In this document: positions 1 to 5,809 of the stretch, one piece after another | Layout of the letters: the number at the start of each line of letters is the position of its first letter | Numbering within the stretch: position 1 is the first letter of the stretch | Source: Candidatus Atribacter hydrocarboniphilus | GTDB taxonomy: Bacteria > Atribacterota > Atribacteria > Atribacterales > Atribacteraceae | DNA: 6,339 nucleotides | Reading direction: 5' to 3' | Assembly (NCBI GenBank): GCA_003542295.1 | Contig: DPKX01000286.1 | Span: 1 to 6,339 of the forward strand | Notes under the pieces: generated by a model | What the model saw: the letters and a program-made list of their open reading frames with translations, nothing else | Told to the model about the DNA's origin: nothing | Databases searched by the model: none | Position numbers and translations under genes: made by a program

Positions 1-1
1 T

Positions 2-742
2 GCGGTCGCAATGAGTTACTGGGGATGGGATTTTGTTTCTGGTGCTTTTTTGGGTGTTGTCATTGCCATGCTAGCGGGTTTAACCAATGGAATTTTAATC
101 GCCAAAGGAAAAATCCCCGATTTCATCGGCACCTTAGGCATGCTTGGTGCTTTCCGGGGTGTGGCTTTATTGATTACCGATGGGCTGCCCGTTCCTTCTC
201 ACTTCACTGCAACTGCTTTGAAAGGATACCTTCCTCCTGCTCTGGTTTGGCTGGGAGCGGGCGACATCTTCCAAATTCCGGCACCGATGATCGTTGCTCT
301 CATTATGATAGGAATCACCTGGTTTATATTGATGCGAACCAGTTTCGGCCGGTCCATCTATGCAGTTGGCGGCAACAAGGAGGCAGCCCGTGCTTCGGGA
401 ATTAACGTTGAATGGACCAAAATTTGGGTGTACGGTCTATCCGGACTCTACTGTGGAATTGGCGGATTGGTTCTCACCGGACGGATGAACTCTGCGAATG
501 CCTTGATGGCTGAAGGAATCGAGCTTCAAACCATTGCTGCAGTTGTCATCGGAGGAACCAATCTATTTGGCGGTCAGGGAACCATATTTGGAACTTTTAT
601 CGGCGCCATTCTGATGGGAGTGCTGGCTAACGGCTTAAACCTTCTCAATGTTGAACCCTTCTGGCAACGGGTCATCAACGGAATCATCATTGTCTCCGTG
701 GTGATCTTCGACCAATGGAGAAGACGAAAACTCATTTCTTAA
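2..742 (+). CDS. RbsC-type sugar ABC transporter permease (5' end outside window)
   Basis: This is the inner-membrane permease of a ribose/simple-sugar ABC importer (BPD_transp_2 family, as in RbsC, XylH or MglC). It would form the substrate channel and pair with an ATPase and a periplasmic binding protein, neither of which is in the window. The frame is open from base 2 and the first ATG (base 11) is internal: the visible 246 residues correspond to the later part of a protein of about 320. Seen directly: several hydrophobic helices, an NGILIAKGKIPDFIGTLG segment typical of the family, the cytoplasmic GGNKEAARASGI coupling loop, and the C-terminal GGTNLFGGQGTIFGTFIGA glycine-rich motif followed by NGLNLL. 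It ends in basic residues, as usual. The substrate cannot be read from the permease. It ends six bases before the stop of the convergent DUF362 gene, with no room for a separate terminator. Confidence 0.93.
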   Translation, partial: AVAMSYWGWDFVSGAFLGVVIAMLAGLTNGILIAKGKIPDFIGTLGMLGAFRGVALLITDGLPVPSHFTATALKGYLPPALVWLGAGDIFQIPAPMIVALIMIGITWFILMRTSFGRSIYAVGGNKEAARASGINVEWTKIWVYGLSGLYCGIGGLVLTGRMNSANALMAEGIELQTIAAVVIGGTNLFGGQGTIFGTFIGAILMGVLANGLNLLNVEPFWQRVINGIIIVSVVIFDQWRRRKLIS

Positions 743-748
743 AAAATA

Positions 749-1882
749 TCAACTCTTTTCTTTTTTTATCAAGCCTATTTGTTTTAAAAGTAAATTTAAA
801 TCAAAAGGATAAGGAGGATAACCTGGTACCGAAAGCGGGTTATCAGTCTTTTTTGTACAGCAATTTCCAAAAGAAAGACGCAGATGATGGTTGGAAGGAA
901 ATTCAACAACATTTGAACCAAGAAAGACATCAATCGGAACTGTCGGAGTAGTCCCTTCTAAAAAGGAGCAGGAAAGCAGCAAAGCATTCATGCAAGCGCT
1001 ACAGGCATTGGTTTGGTTGAGAGTAAAAGAGGGTGGAATGATAGCTTCCATGACCACTTTTTTAAATGGATACCGGACATTCTCGATACTTTCTCTCACT
1101 ACTTCAACTTCCTGAATCCTCTGCTCATCGATGTTATTATCTTCCAGGTAGTACCGAAGATGTTTTACTTCTTCAAGCTGGTATCCCATTATATTCATCC
1201 CCACCCAAGCAACTTCCCAGTTATTTTCACCAGCCATAATCAGATTGAGCGAGACCAGGTCACCACCTCGAGGACCCATTCTTTCCATGGCTTGAATGGC
1301 ATCAACAATGGTGAGTTGGGTGGTTATAGCTTTGTTAAGATCAACAATTGCCTGATCCAAACCGATTTCGTGAAAATGCTTTTTCTCTTCGGGAAGGAGA
1401 AACCCCTTGAGATTCTTTAAACCCAAAGTAATACCTGTCGCATATTGGACCTTCATTACTGATAAATTGATTATTATATCAGCTTCAAAGTACTCTTTCG
1501 CAATAGGAATGTTTTTGAGAATGAGCGGATGTGGAACCGGGACTGGCACCGTTTCCGATTGATTAAAATTAATCAATGGAAGGTGATATTTTTCGGCTAA
1601 ATCTTTAAAACCAGTTTTTTGAAAACAGACCTTGGTCATTTGGGCATCACTAAAGGTCGATTCACCAATAGTTATCGACTGAACCTGGTAATCAAGCAGA
1701 AGTTGAATCAATGCTTCTACTATTGCCCGGTTAGTTGTCCCTTCCCACCCATTGAGATTAGGTTTTAAAAGAATTCGATCTCTGTGCTGAATAAATTTTG
1801 AAATTCCTCCAATCAGCTACATAGAGTGGTATAAGCTTTCCTTAATATTCTCCTTTACCCGAACGATACTGACTTGTCCCAT
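749..1882 (-). pseudogene. DUF362 protein interrupted by an in-frame amber codon
   Basis: The full frame starts at the ATG at 1882-1880, five bases after AAGGAG (1893-1888), and runs 378 codons to TGA at 749-751. Codon 22 is TAG (1819-1817). Both sides are family-like: MGQVSIVRVKENIKESLYHS before it, then LIGGISKF and the DUF362 hallmark LLKPNLN (about residues 38-44). Further on come an IGES segment, NLSVMKVQYATGITLGLKNLKG, and a C-terminal part with CSAC (294-297), another Cys at 305 and a CC pair (341-342). DUF362 proteins are poorly characterised; some carry Fe-S clusters or act in redox processes. The only restart with an ordinary bacterial start codon that I found is the TTG at 1711, which would drop the KPNL motif. 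Near the end VPGYPPYP stands where I would expect a Cys (GCPP-like), a possible second lesion. Likely a recent nonsense mutation; recoding or sequencing error are alternatives. Confidence 0.75.
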
Positions 1883-1887
1883 GTCGT

Positions 1888-1893
1888 CTCCTT
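1888..1893 (-). promoter_or_regulatory. Ribosome binding site fixing the true DUF362 start
   Basis: AAGGAG on the minus strand lies five bases before the ATG at 1882. It shows that translation was set up to begin upstream of the amber codon, so the gene should not be annotated from the later TTG at 1711. Confidence 0.75.
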
Positions 1894-2110
1894 CTTTTTT
1901 TCTGGGATGAAAAATATACCTATTGTACCAAACAAACTTTAAACAGAGATACGTGAAAATTGAATAATTTTAAATAACCGTCATCCTGAGTGGTGCTCTC
2001 CTTCTTTTTGAAACTCCCCCTCTCCCCCTCGCCCCCTCAGCGTTTTACGCTAATGCCTCCCTTGAGGAATAAAAAAGCCAAAAAATCATTACATAATATT
2101 AAAAGAAATT
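1894..2110. other. Divergent intergenic region between DUF362 and msrAB
   Basis: This gap separates two divergent genes and should hold both promoters. On the minus strand TACAAT (1927-1922) is a plausible -10 box for the DUF362 gene, but no good -35 box lies at the right distance. For msrAB I see only AT-rich sequence (about 2070-2110) and no convincing pair of boxes. The middle is taken up by the cytosine-rich repeat described separately. No ORF or RNA gene is recognisable. Confidence 0.5.
1980..2067. repeat. Cytosine-rich element with tandem octamers and two small hairpins
   Basis: Three tandem 8-base units, CTCCCCCT, CTCCCCCT and CGCCCCCT, fill 2014-2037. They are followed at once by the perfect hairpin AGCGT-TTT-ACGCT (2039-2051) and by CCTC-CCTT-GAGG (2056-2067). 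The minus strand therefore has three runs of five G separated by three bases, plus a GGG further 5', so it could form a G-quadruplex. The composition differs sharply from the AT-rich flanks, which suggests an inserted dispersed repeat (REP/MITE-like), but only one copy is visible. Confidence 0.45.
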
Positions 2111-2125
2111 TTGAAGACAATGAAT

Positions 2126-2133
2126 GAGGTGAT
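2126..2133 (+). promoter_or_regulatory. Ribosome binding site deciding the msrAB start
   Basis: GAGGTGAT matches the 16S anti-Shine-Dalgarno closely and stands four bases before the ATG at 2138. It lies inside any longer reading from the upstream TTG (2111) or ATG (2120), so 2138 is the better start. That choice also puts a signal peptide exactly at the N-terminus. Confidence 0.8.
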
Positions 2134-2137
2134 CAAT

Positions 2138-3223
2138 ATGAAAGGGCTTCTGTTTGCATTACTGATCATTTTGCCCTTTATTTTTGGAAGTTATGTATTA
2201 GCACAAGAATCGAATCAGAATCCCTCGAAACTGGAAAAAGCCACCCTGGCAGGCGGCTGTTTCTGGTGTTTAGAAAGCGCCATGGAAAAATTAGAGGGTG
2301 TCATCGAAGCCGTATCAGGTTACACCGGAGGCCATACCGAAAATCCCACCTACGAGCAAGTCAGTTCGGGAAGCACTGGTCATTATGAAGCGGTCGAGGT
2401 CACTTATGATCCAGATAAAATAACCTATTGGGAAATCCTGGATGCTTTCTGGAAAAGTATCAATCCAACTGATCCCTTTGGTCAATTCGTTGATCAAGGT
2501 TCACAATACCGAACTGCCATTTTCTACCACAACCAAGAACAGAAAACCATCGCCGAGCAGTCAAAAGAAGATCTGGGAAAGTCGGGAAAATTTAATGACC
2601 CCATAGTAACCGAGATTCTTCCGGTTTCGGTTTTCTATCCGGCCGAAGAATATCACCAAGATTACTACAAAAAATCCAGTAATCGCTACGAAGTCTACCA
2701 TTCTTTTTCCGGACGGGATCAATTTCAAGAAAAATACTGGAAGGATGATGAAAACGTGATTGAAAATCAAAATAAATTCACCAACTACCAGAAACCATCA
2801 CCAGAAGAACTTCAAAAAAAGCTCACTCCTCTCCAATATGAAGTCACCCAGGAAAATGCTACCGAAATGCCGTTCAACAATGAATACTGGGATAACAAAA
2901 AAGAAGGCATCTATGTGGATATTGTTTCCGGAGAACCACTCTTCAGCTCTCTTGATAAGTTTGAATCCGGAACCGGCTGGCCTAGCTTTACTCAGTCTCT
3001 GATTCCGGAGAATATTGCAGAAAACACCGACAGCAGCCATTTTATGATGCGAACTGAAGTCCGCAGTAAATATGCTGATTCTCACCTTGGGCACGTTTTT
3101 GATGATGGGCCTCCGCCAACCGGACGTCGTTACTGCATCAATTCAGCCGCCTTACGCTTTATCCCCAAAGAGGATTTAGAAAAAGAAGGGTACGGCGAGT
3201 TTAAAGAACTTTTCGAGAACTAA
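2138..3223 (+). CDS. msrAB: Secreted MsrA-MsrB fusion methionine sulfoxide reductase
   Basis: A 361-residue bifunctional repair enzyme: the MsrA domain reduces methionine-S-sulfoxide and the MsrB domain methionine-R-sulfoxide. Residues 1-22 ([17 protein letters not shown]..., probable cleavage after VLA) form a signal peptide or anchor, so it should act outside the cytoplasm. MsrA spans about 34-190 with GGCFWC (catalytic Cys41, second Cys44), YTGG and the late EEYHQDYY motif. MsrB spans about 227-350 with [33 protein letters not shown] and RYCINS (catalytic Cys333). The zinc CxxC pairs of many MsrB proteins are absent, as is common in fused MsrAB. The usual resolving Cys position of SGCGWPSF is Thr279, so MsrB has one Cys only and must be recycled by Cys41/44 or by an outside thiol donor. 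No partner reductase (CcdA, thioredoxin) is adjacent. A stem-loop follows. Confidence 0.96.
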   Translation: MKGLLFALLIILPFIFGSYVLAQESNQNPSKLEKATLAGGCFWCLESAMEKLEGVIEAVSGYTGGHTENPTYEQVSSGSTGHYEAVEVTYDPDKITYWEILDAFWKSINPTDPFGQFVDQGSQYRTAIFYHNQEQKTIAEQSKEDLGKSGKFNDPIVTEILPVSVFYPAEEYHQDYYKKSSNRYEVYHSFSGRDQFQEKYWKDDENVIENQNKFTNYQKPSPEELQKKLTPLQYEVTQENATEMPFNNEYWDNKKEGIYVDIVSGEPLFSSLDKFESGTGWPSFTQSLIPENIAENTDSSHFMMRTEVRSKYADSHLGHVFDDGPPPTGRRYCINSAALRFIPKEDLEKEGYGEFKELFEN

Positions 3224-3229
3224 ATTAAC

Positions 3230-3266
3230 CCTGTCCTGCGGGGAATAAAATACCCCACAGGACAGG
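3230..3266 (+). terminator. Stem-loop terminator after msrAB
   Basis: CCTGTCCTG-C-GGGG (3230-3243) pairs with CCCC-A-CAGGACAGG (3253-3266): 13 base pairs with one C/A mismatch around a nine-base loop, starting six bases after the msrAB stop. The T-tract behind it is weak (CTTT, then CCTCCTTTTACT), so termination may be incomplete, but position and stability fit the end of the msrAB transcript. Confidence 0.75.
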
Positions 3267-3364
3267 CTTTACCCCTCCTTTTACTATTATTATACCTCAT
3301 TAATGAATCCTCGGGGCTAGGTCTTGATTCTTGAATTTTCATATTTTATTTTCTTTCCTATTTC

Positions 3365-3383
3365 TTCCTTCGTGATGAAGGAA
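3365..3383. other. Perfect dyad upstream of the arsR promoter
   Basis: TTCCTTC (3365-3371) and GAAGGAA (3377-3383) form a perfect 7-base inverted repeat around GTGAT, ten bases before the arsR -35 box, followed by TGTTTTG. It could be a weak terminator guarding the arsR promoter from upstream read-through, or a protein-binding dyad. The sequence alone does not decide. Confidence 0.35.
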
Positions 3384-3393
3384 TGTTTTGAGC

Positions 3394-3421
3394 TTGACAA
3401 AAAAATGAATAATTCTATAAT
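3394..3421 (+). promoter_or_regulatory. Consensus sigma-70 promoter of arsR-arsM
   Basis: TTGACA (3394-3399) and TATAAT (3416-3421) are both perfect consensus boxes, 16 bases apart, with an A-rich spacer. Transcription should start near 3428, giving a leader of about 20 bases before the arsR TTG. A promoter this strong next to a repressor gene usually depends on the repressor to keep it off. Confidence 0.85.
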
Positions 3422-3437
3422 TTTCGATATAACGAAA
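3422..3437. promoter_or_regulatory. Probable ArsR operator over the transcription start
   Basis: TTTCG and CGAAA form an inverted repeat with a six-base AT centre, directly behind the -10 box and across the expected start site. The position fits a repressor site from which ArsR leaves on binding arsenite. The assignment to ArsR is inferred from position and symmetry; I did not match it to a published operator. Confidence 0.55.
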
Positions 3438-3450
3438 TGGAGTATTAAAT

Positions 3451-3861
3451 TTGAAAGAGTTCATTTCTATAACCAAGGCACTATCTGATGAGAATCGAGT
3501 ACGAATACTTTTGGTATTAGAAGGTCGAGAGTTATGTGTATGCCAGCTGATAGCTCTTCTCGGACTGGCGCCATCTACAGTATCCAAACATCTATGGCTA
3601 CTAAAACAAGCGGGACTTATTGATCTACGTAAAGAAGGTCGCTGGTCTTATTATCGCATCGCCTATGAAAATCCTTCTGAACTCATTTCACAAGCCATAA
3701 GCTGGACGCTATCTAATACTCGATCCAGTTCCTGCGCTATAAAAGACCAAGCAAAATTGCAGGAAATTCTCAAAATGGAACCAGATGAATTGTGTGAATG
3801 TAGGTTTAAAGCTGGAATCTATAATAACAAAAAAACTGATATAAATGCATCTAAATTATGA
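3451..3861 (+). CDS. arsR: ArsR/SmtB-family arsenic-responsive repressor
   Basis: A 136-residue winged-helix repressor. Translation starts at TTG 3451, eight bases after TGGAG; no ATG lies nearby in frame. Residues 1-25 are the N-terminal helices (ALSDENRVRILLVL), then ELCVCQL (27-33) with Cys29 and Cys31, the alpha-3 thiol pair that binds As(III)/Sb(III) in E. coli-type ArsR. The recognition helix is PSTVSKHLWLLKQAGLI (41-57) and the wing RKEGRWSYYRI (60-70). Binding of arsenite would release DNA. The C-terminal tail carries Cys95 and a second CxC (Cys115, Cys117, in ELCECRF), which may add thiol ligands. The gene has its own consensus promoter with a palindrome on the start site, implying autorepression. 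arsM follows after 90 bases on the same strand with no clear promoter of its own, so the two are probably co-transcribed. Confidence 0.94.
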   Translation: MKEFISITKALSDENRVRILLVLEGRELCVCQLIALLGLAPSTVSKHLWLLKQAGLIDLRKEGRWSYYRIAYENPSELISQAISWTLSNTRSSSCAIKDQAKLQEILKMEPDELCECRFKAGIYNNKKTDINASKL

Positions 3862-3951
3862 AAGTTTTCTAATTTCTGGTGATTCAATAGGGAGAAAATA
3901 ATCTTTTATTACTCCTCGGGAAAAAATAGTTAATGGTATGGAGGATTTATC

Positions 3952-4794
3952 ATGAATAATGAATATAATCAGAAAAAAAATTATGACATACGAGAAACTA
4001 TCCGAAAAGCATATAGTGAGATTGCCAAGCAGGGAAATTCCTGCTGTGGATCATCTTGTTGTGGAAATTCACCATCTGAATTGGTAGCCTCCAACCTGGG
4101 ATATAATAAGGAAGAACTAACCAATCTTCCCGATGGGGCGAACTTGGGGCTTTCTTGCGGTAATCCGGTGGTGATTGCCTCACTTAAAGCAGGAGAAGTA
4201 GTCCTGGACCTTGGGGCGGGAGGAGGTTTTGATGTCTTCATCTCAGCGCAAAAGGTTGGACCTACTGGACGAGTCATAGGTGTTGATATGACACCCGATA
4301 TGGTGTATAAGGCTCGACACAACGCTCAAACCTTCAAAGAATCAAGCGGCTTGGATAATGTTGAATTCCGTCTTGGAGAGATCGAGCATTTGCCCATAGC
4401 AGATGAAAGCATTGATGTAGTGATATCGAATTGTGTTATTAATCTCTCGCCGGACAAAACCCAGGTATGGCGGGAGATCGCCCGAGTACTAAAACCGGGT
4501 GGACGGGTCTCAATTTCTGACCTCGCCCTGCTGAAACCATTACCCGATGCGGTTCGAGAATCGGTAAGAGCTTTGGTGGGCTGCATTGCGGGAGCAGTAT
4601 TAGTAGATGAGACCAGGGAAATGATACGTTCTGCCGGTCTGATCATAGTCGATTGTAAGTTGCAATCGGAATATATTGATCTAATAACCACCTGTTCTGA
4701 TCCACTTTACCTTGAGGTTAGCAAGCATCTCCCACCAGGAGCCAAACTCAGCAATTACGTAACAAGTCTGGATATCCTTGCAAGAAAACCATAG
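3952..4794 (+). CDS. arsM: ArsM arsenite S-adenosylmethionine methyltransferase
   Basis: A 280-residue cytoplasmic class I methyltransferase that methylates As(III) with S-adenosylmethionine to methyl- and dimethylarsenicals and possibly volatile trimethylarsine. GGAGG lies seven bases before the ATG. Seen directly: an N-terminal CC-G-SS-CC-G segment (Cys31, 32, 36, 37) typical of bacterial ArsM, the motif NLGLSCGNP (Cys69), the SAM-binding loop VLDLGAGGGFD (84-94) with acidic GVDM (110-113), LGEIEHLPI, SNCVINLSPDK (Cys161), VLKPGGR, and VGCIAGA (Cys211). Cys69, Cys161 and Cys211 correspond to the three conserved As(III)-binding cysteines of characterised ArsM (Cys72, 174 and 224 in the algal enzyme), so it looks catalytically complete. 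It sits behind arsR. No intact arsenic efflux gene is in the window; the nearest relative is the permease remnant at 5624-5797. Confidence 0.96.
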   Translation: MNNEYNQKKNYDIRETIRKAYSEIAKQGNSCCGSSCCGNSPSELVASNLGYNKEELTNLPDGANLGLSCGNPVVIASLKAGEVVLDLGAGGGFDVFISAQKVGPTGRVIGVDMTPDMVYKARHNAQTFKESSGLDNVEFRLGEIEHLPIADESIDVVISNCVINLSPDKTQVWREIARVLKPGGRVSISDLALLKPLPDAVRESVRALVGCIAGAVLVDETREMIRSAGLIIVDCKLQSEYIDLITTCSDPLYLEVSKHLPPGAKLSNYVTSLDILARKP

Positions 4795-4847
4795 GATTAT
4801 AATTTTAATAGGAATAAAATTTATAAACCAATCATAAAAAATTAGGT

Positions 4848-4879
4848 GATAACCTCCCCTGCTTTTTTATCGGGTTATC
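4848..4879. terminator. Stem-loop between convergent arsM and the decayed operon
   Basis: GATAACC (4848-4854) pairs perfectly with GGTTATC (4873-4879) around an 18-base loop. On the minus strand the stem is followed within a few bases by a T-tract (ATTTTTT), so it looks like the terminator of the minus-strand permease-thioredoxin-ferredoxin unit. On the plus strand only a weak T-tract follows, so it may serve arsM poorly. Confidence 0.5.
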
Positions 4880-4897
4880 GATAAGTAGCTTTTATCA

Positions 4898-5363
4898 TCA
4901 AAAAATCTTATTTGGTAAACCGATCAAGATAATATTTGTTTGGTCGTCCGACGCTTCCATCATTGATGAACTAATATTATGTAATTTCCTTTGGAAAGGT
5001 TTGTGGGTATGATAACAAACCAACAGATTAACCGACTCATTTTTCATCACCTGGAGAAGATTTTCATCGGATCGCTGAGGATTTAACTCAATTTTTTCAT
5101 ATCTTTCACCGGAATTGTTTCAAAATCGACAGCGGTGGAAAACTGATTGCCTCATTGGGGAAGTGAGGATAGCAACCGGAACCTCCTACGATACATTCCA
5201 AGGGATGAGCCACGACCGGACGATTTTCTTCCTCATCCCATTCCTATATCCAATGAGCACAAAATTCATAATAGGTTCGGCATCCATTGCATCTCTCTAA
5301 ATCGAGGAAGGATACCAGGAAATTTCTTCGCACTTTACTTTGAACTACATACCCATCGTTTTC
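4898..5363 (-). pseudogene. Decayed two-cluster 4Fe-4S ferredoxin
   Basis: Conceptual minus-strand translation gives FLVSFLDLERCNGCRTYYEF..., then EWDEEENRPVVAHPLECIVG and PNEAISFPPLSILKQFR. This is the pattern of a ferredoxin with two CxxCxxCxxxC clusters joined by an EWDEEENRPVV linker. Damage is plain: an in-frame TAG at 5246-5244; in cluster I the third Cys is Tyr and the Pro after the fourth Cys is Ala; in cluster II the second Cys is Gly and the fourth is Phe. A TGA at 5108-5106 ends the frame, but skipping one base continues as ERYEKIELNPQ for about 70 open codons to TGA at 4900-4898; this C-terminal part, which includes NLLVCYHTHKPFQRKLH, I do not recognise. There is no clear start (perhaps GTG around 5331). 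It follows the thioredoxin on the same strand, as third gene of a broken operon. Confidence 0.7.
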
Positions 5364-5373
5364 TTAGTCTATT

Positions 5374-5604
5374 TCACCTTAAATCATTCTTTGAATTGAG
5401 TATTAGTTGAAATTTTACCCTCGCTTTTTTTACTCCATCGATGAACACTACTGGTGGCATGAAGACTTTGGCTTCCAGGAGTTTATCCAGATCATCGCTG
5501 TACTCGATTTCATCATCGATATTATTTTTTTCAATAAAGGATTTGAGATTCTGATAGAGAAGATTACACTTTTTGCAACCAGCTCCTAAGACTTGTACTT
5601 TCAC
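5374..5604 (-). pseudogene. Small CxxC thioredoxin (TM0996/MTH895-like) with shifted C-terminus
   Basis: A 76-residue frame from GTG (5604-5602). The N-terminal half is an intact thioredoxin fold of the 'redox-active disulfide protein 2' type: MKVQVLGAGCKKCNLL with Cys10 and Cys13, then a helix, a strand EIEYSD, and the cis-proline segment MPPVVFIDGVKK (49-60). Such proteins often sit beside UPF0718/ArsP permeases and probably serve as their thiol partners. After residue 60 the sequence no longer fits. At a run of seven A (5431-5425), a -1 shift gives SEGKISTNTQFKE, a family-like ending, stopping at TGA 5386-5384, where a Trp codon might be expected (then FKVK and TAG). The shifted product would have 73 residues. 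The choice is between decay by indel and true -1 slippage; decayed neighbours favour decay. Upstream is the permease remnant, 19 bases away. Confidence 0.7.
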
Positions 5605-5623
5605 TGAACAACATCTCTTTCTT

Positions 5624-5797
5624 TTAAAAAATTAATTCATAAATCGTCCCTGCAAGGGATGAAAAAATAACCACCAGGATGATGTAGGTTACAGCACGTT
5701 TTAATCCCATAATACGGTTGATTAAAATCATACTGAGAAGACTGAGGGCTGGACCGGCTAATAGGAAAGCAATAGCTGAACCAGAGCTCATTCCCAT
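5624..5797 (-). pseudogene. C-terminal fragment of a UPF0718/ArsP-type permease
   Basis: A 57-codon minus-strand frame reads MGMSSGSAIAFLLAGPALSL, then ILINRIMGLKRAVTYIILVV and ends TIYELIF. The GMSSGSAIAFLLAGPA motif followed by a short basic loop and a last hydrophobic helix is the C-terminal end of COG0701 permeases (UPF0718), which include ArsP, the exporter of trivalent organoarsenicals. The full family has about 300 or more residues with several helices. Here an in-frame TAA (5809-5807) lies four codons before the first Met, and no permease-like sequence continues upstream in any frame up to about 5880. The front of the gene is therefore lost by deletion or rearrangement, and the remnant cannot transport. 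It is followed by the thioredoxin, the usual partner. ArsP itself versus another UPF0718 subgroup cannot be separated from this piece. Confidence 0.75.
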
Positions 5798-5809
5798 CTC
5801 GATGTCTTA

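Noticed and set aside
715..1420. Three overlapping plus-strand open frames (715-951, 891-1115, 1013-1420)
   Set aside because: They lie antisense to the DUF362 gene, have no family-like motifs and no good ribosome binding sites; the minus-strand frame carries clear family motifs.
749..1711. A complete 320-residue DUF362 protein starting at TTG 1711
   Set aside because: The start would fall inside a conserved helix, has no ribosome binding site, and omits the KPNL motif; the homologous frame continues 57 codons upstream.
2111..2137. Longer N-terminus of MsrAB from TTG 2111 or ATG 2120
   Set aside because: The near-perfect ribosome binding site GAGGTGAT lies inside this stretch and serves ATG 2138, which also starts a standard signal peptide.
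3862..3951. A second promoter or attenuator between arsR and arsM
   Set aside because: Only an imperfect GGAG/CTCC pairing in AT-rich sequence is visible, with no consensus boxes; co-transcription is simpler.
3981..4691. Minus-strand open frames opposite arsM
   Set aside because: Shadows of a strongly conserved plus-strand gene; no motifs or start signals.
1817..5246. Amber codons in DUF362 and the ferredoxin as evidence for genome-wide TAG recoding
   Set aside because: arsM ends at TAG (4792-4794) as a normal stop, and the ferredoxin TAG comes with lost cysteines and a frameshift, which is ordinary decay.
5384..5386. TGA in the shifted thioredoxin frame as selenocysteine or reassigned tryptophan
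   Set aside because: The expected residue there is Trp rather than Cys, no SECIS-like hairpin follows, and other genes in the window end normally at TGA (DUF362, arsR), so TGA is a stop here.
5115..5589. Plus-strand open frames 5115-5300, 5147-5410 and 5407-5589
   Set aside because: They are antisense to the ferredoxin and thioredoxin remnants, which show recognisable family sequence on the minus strand.
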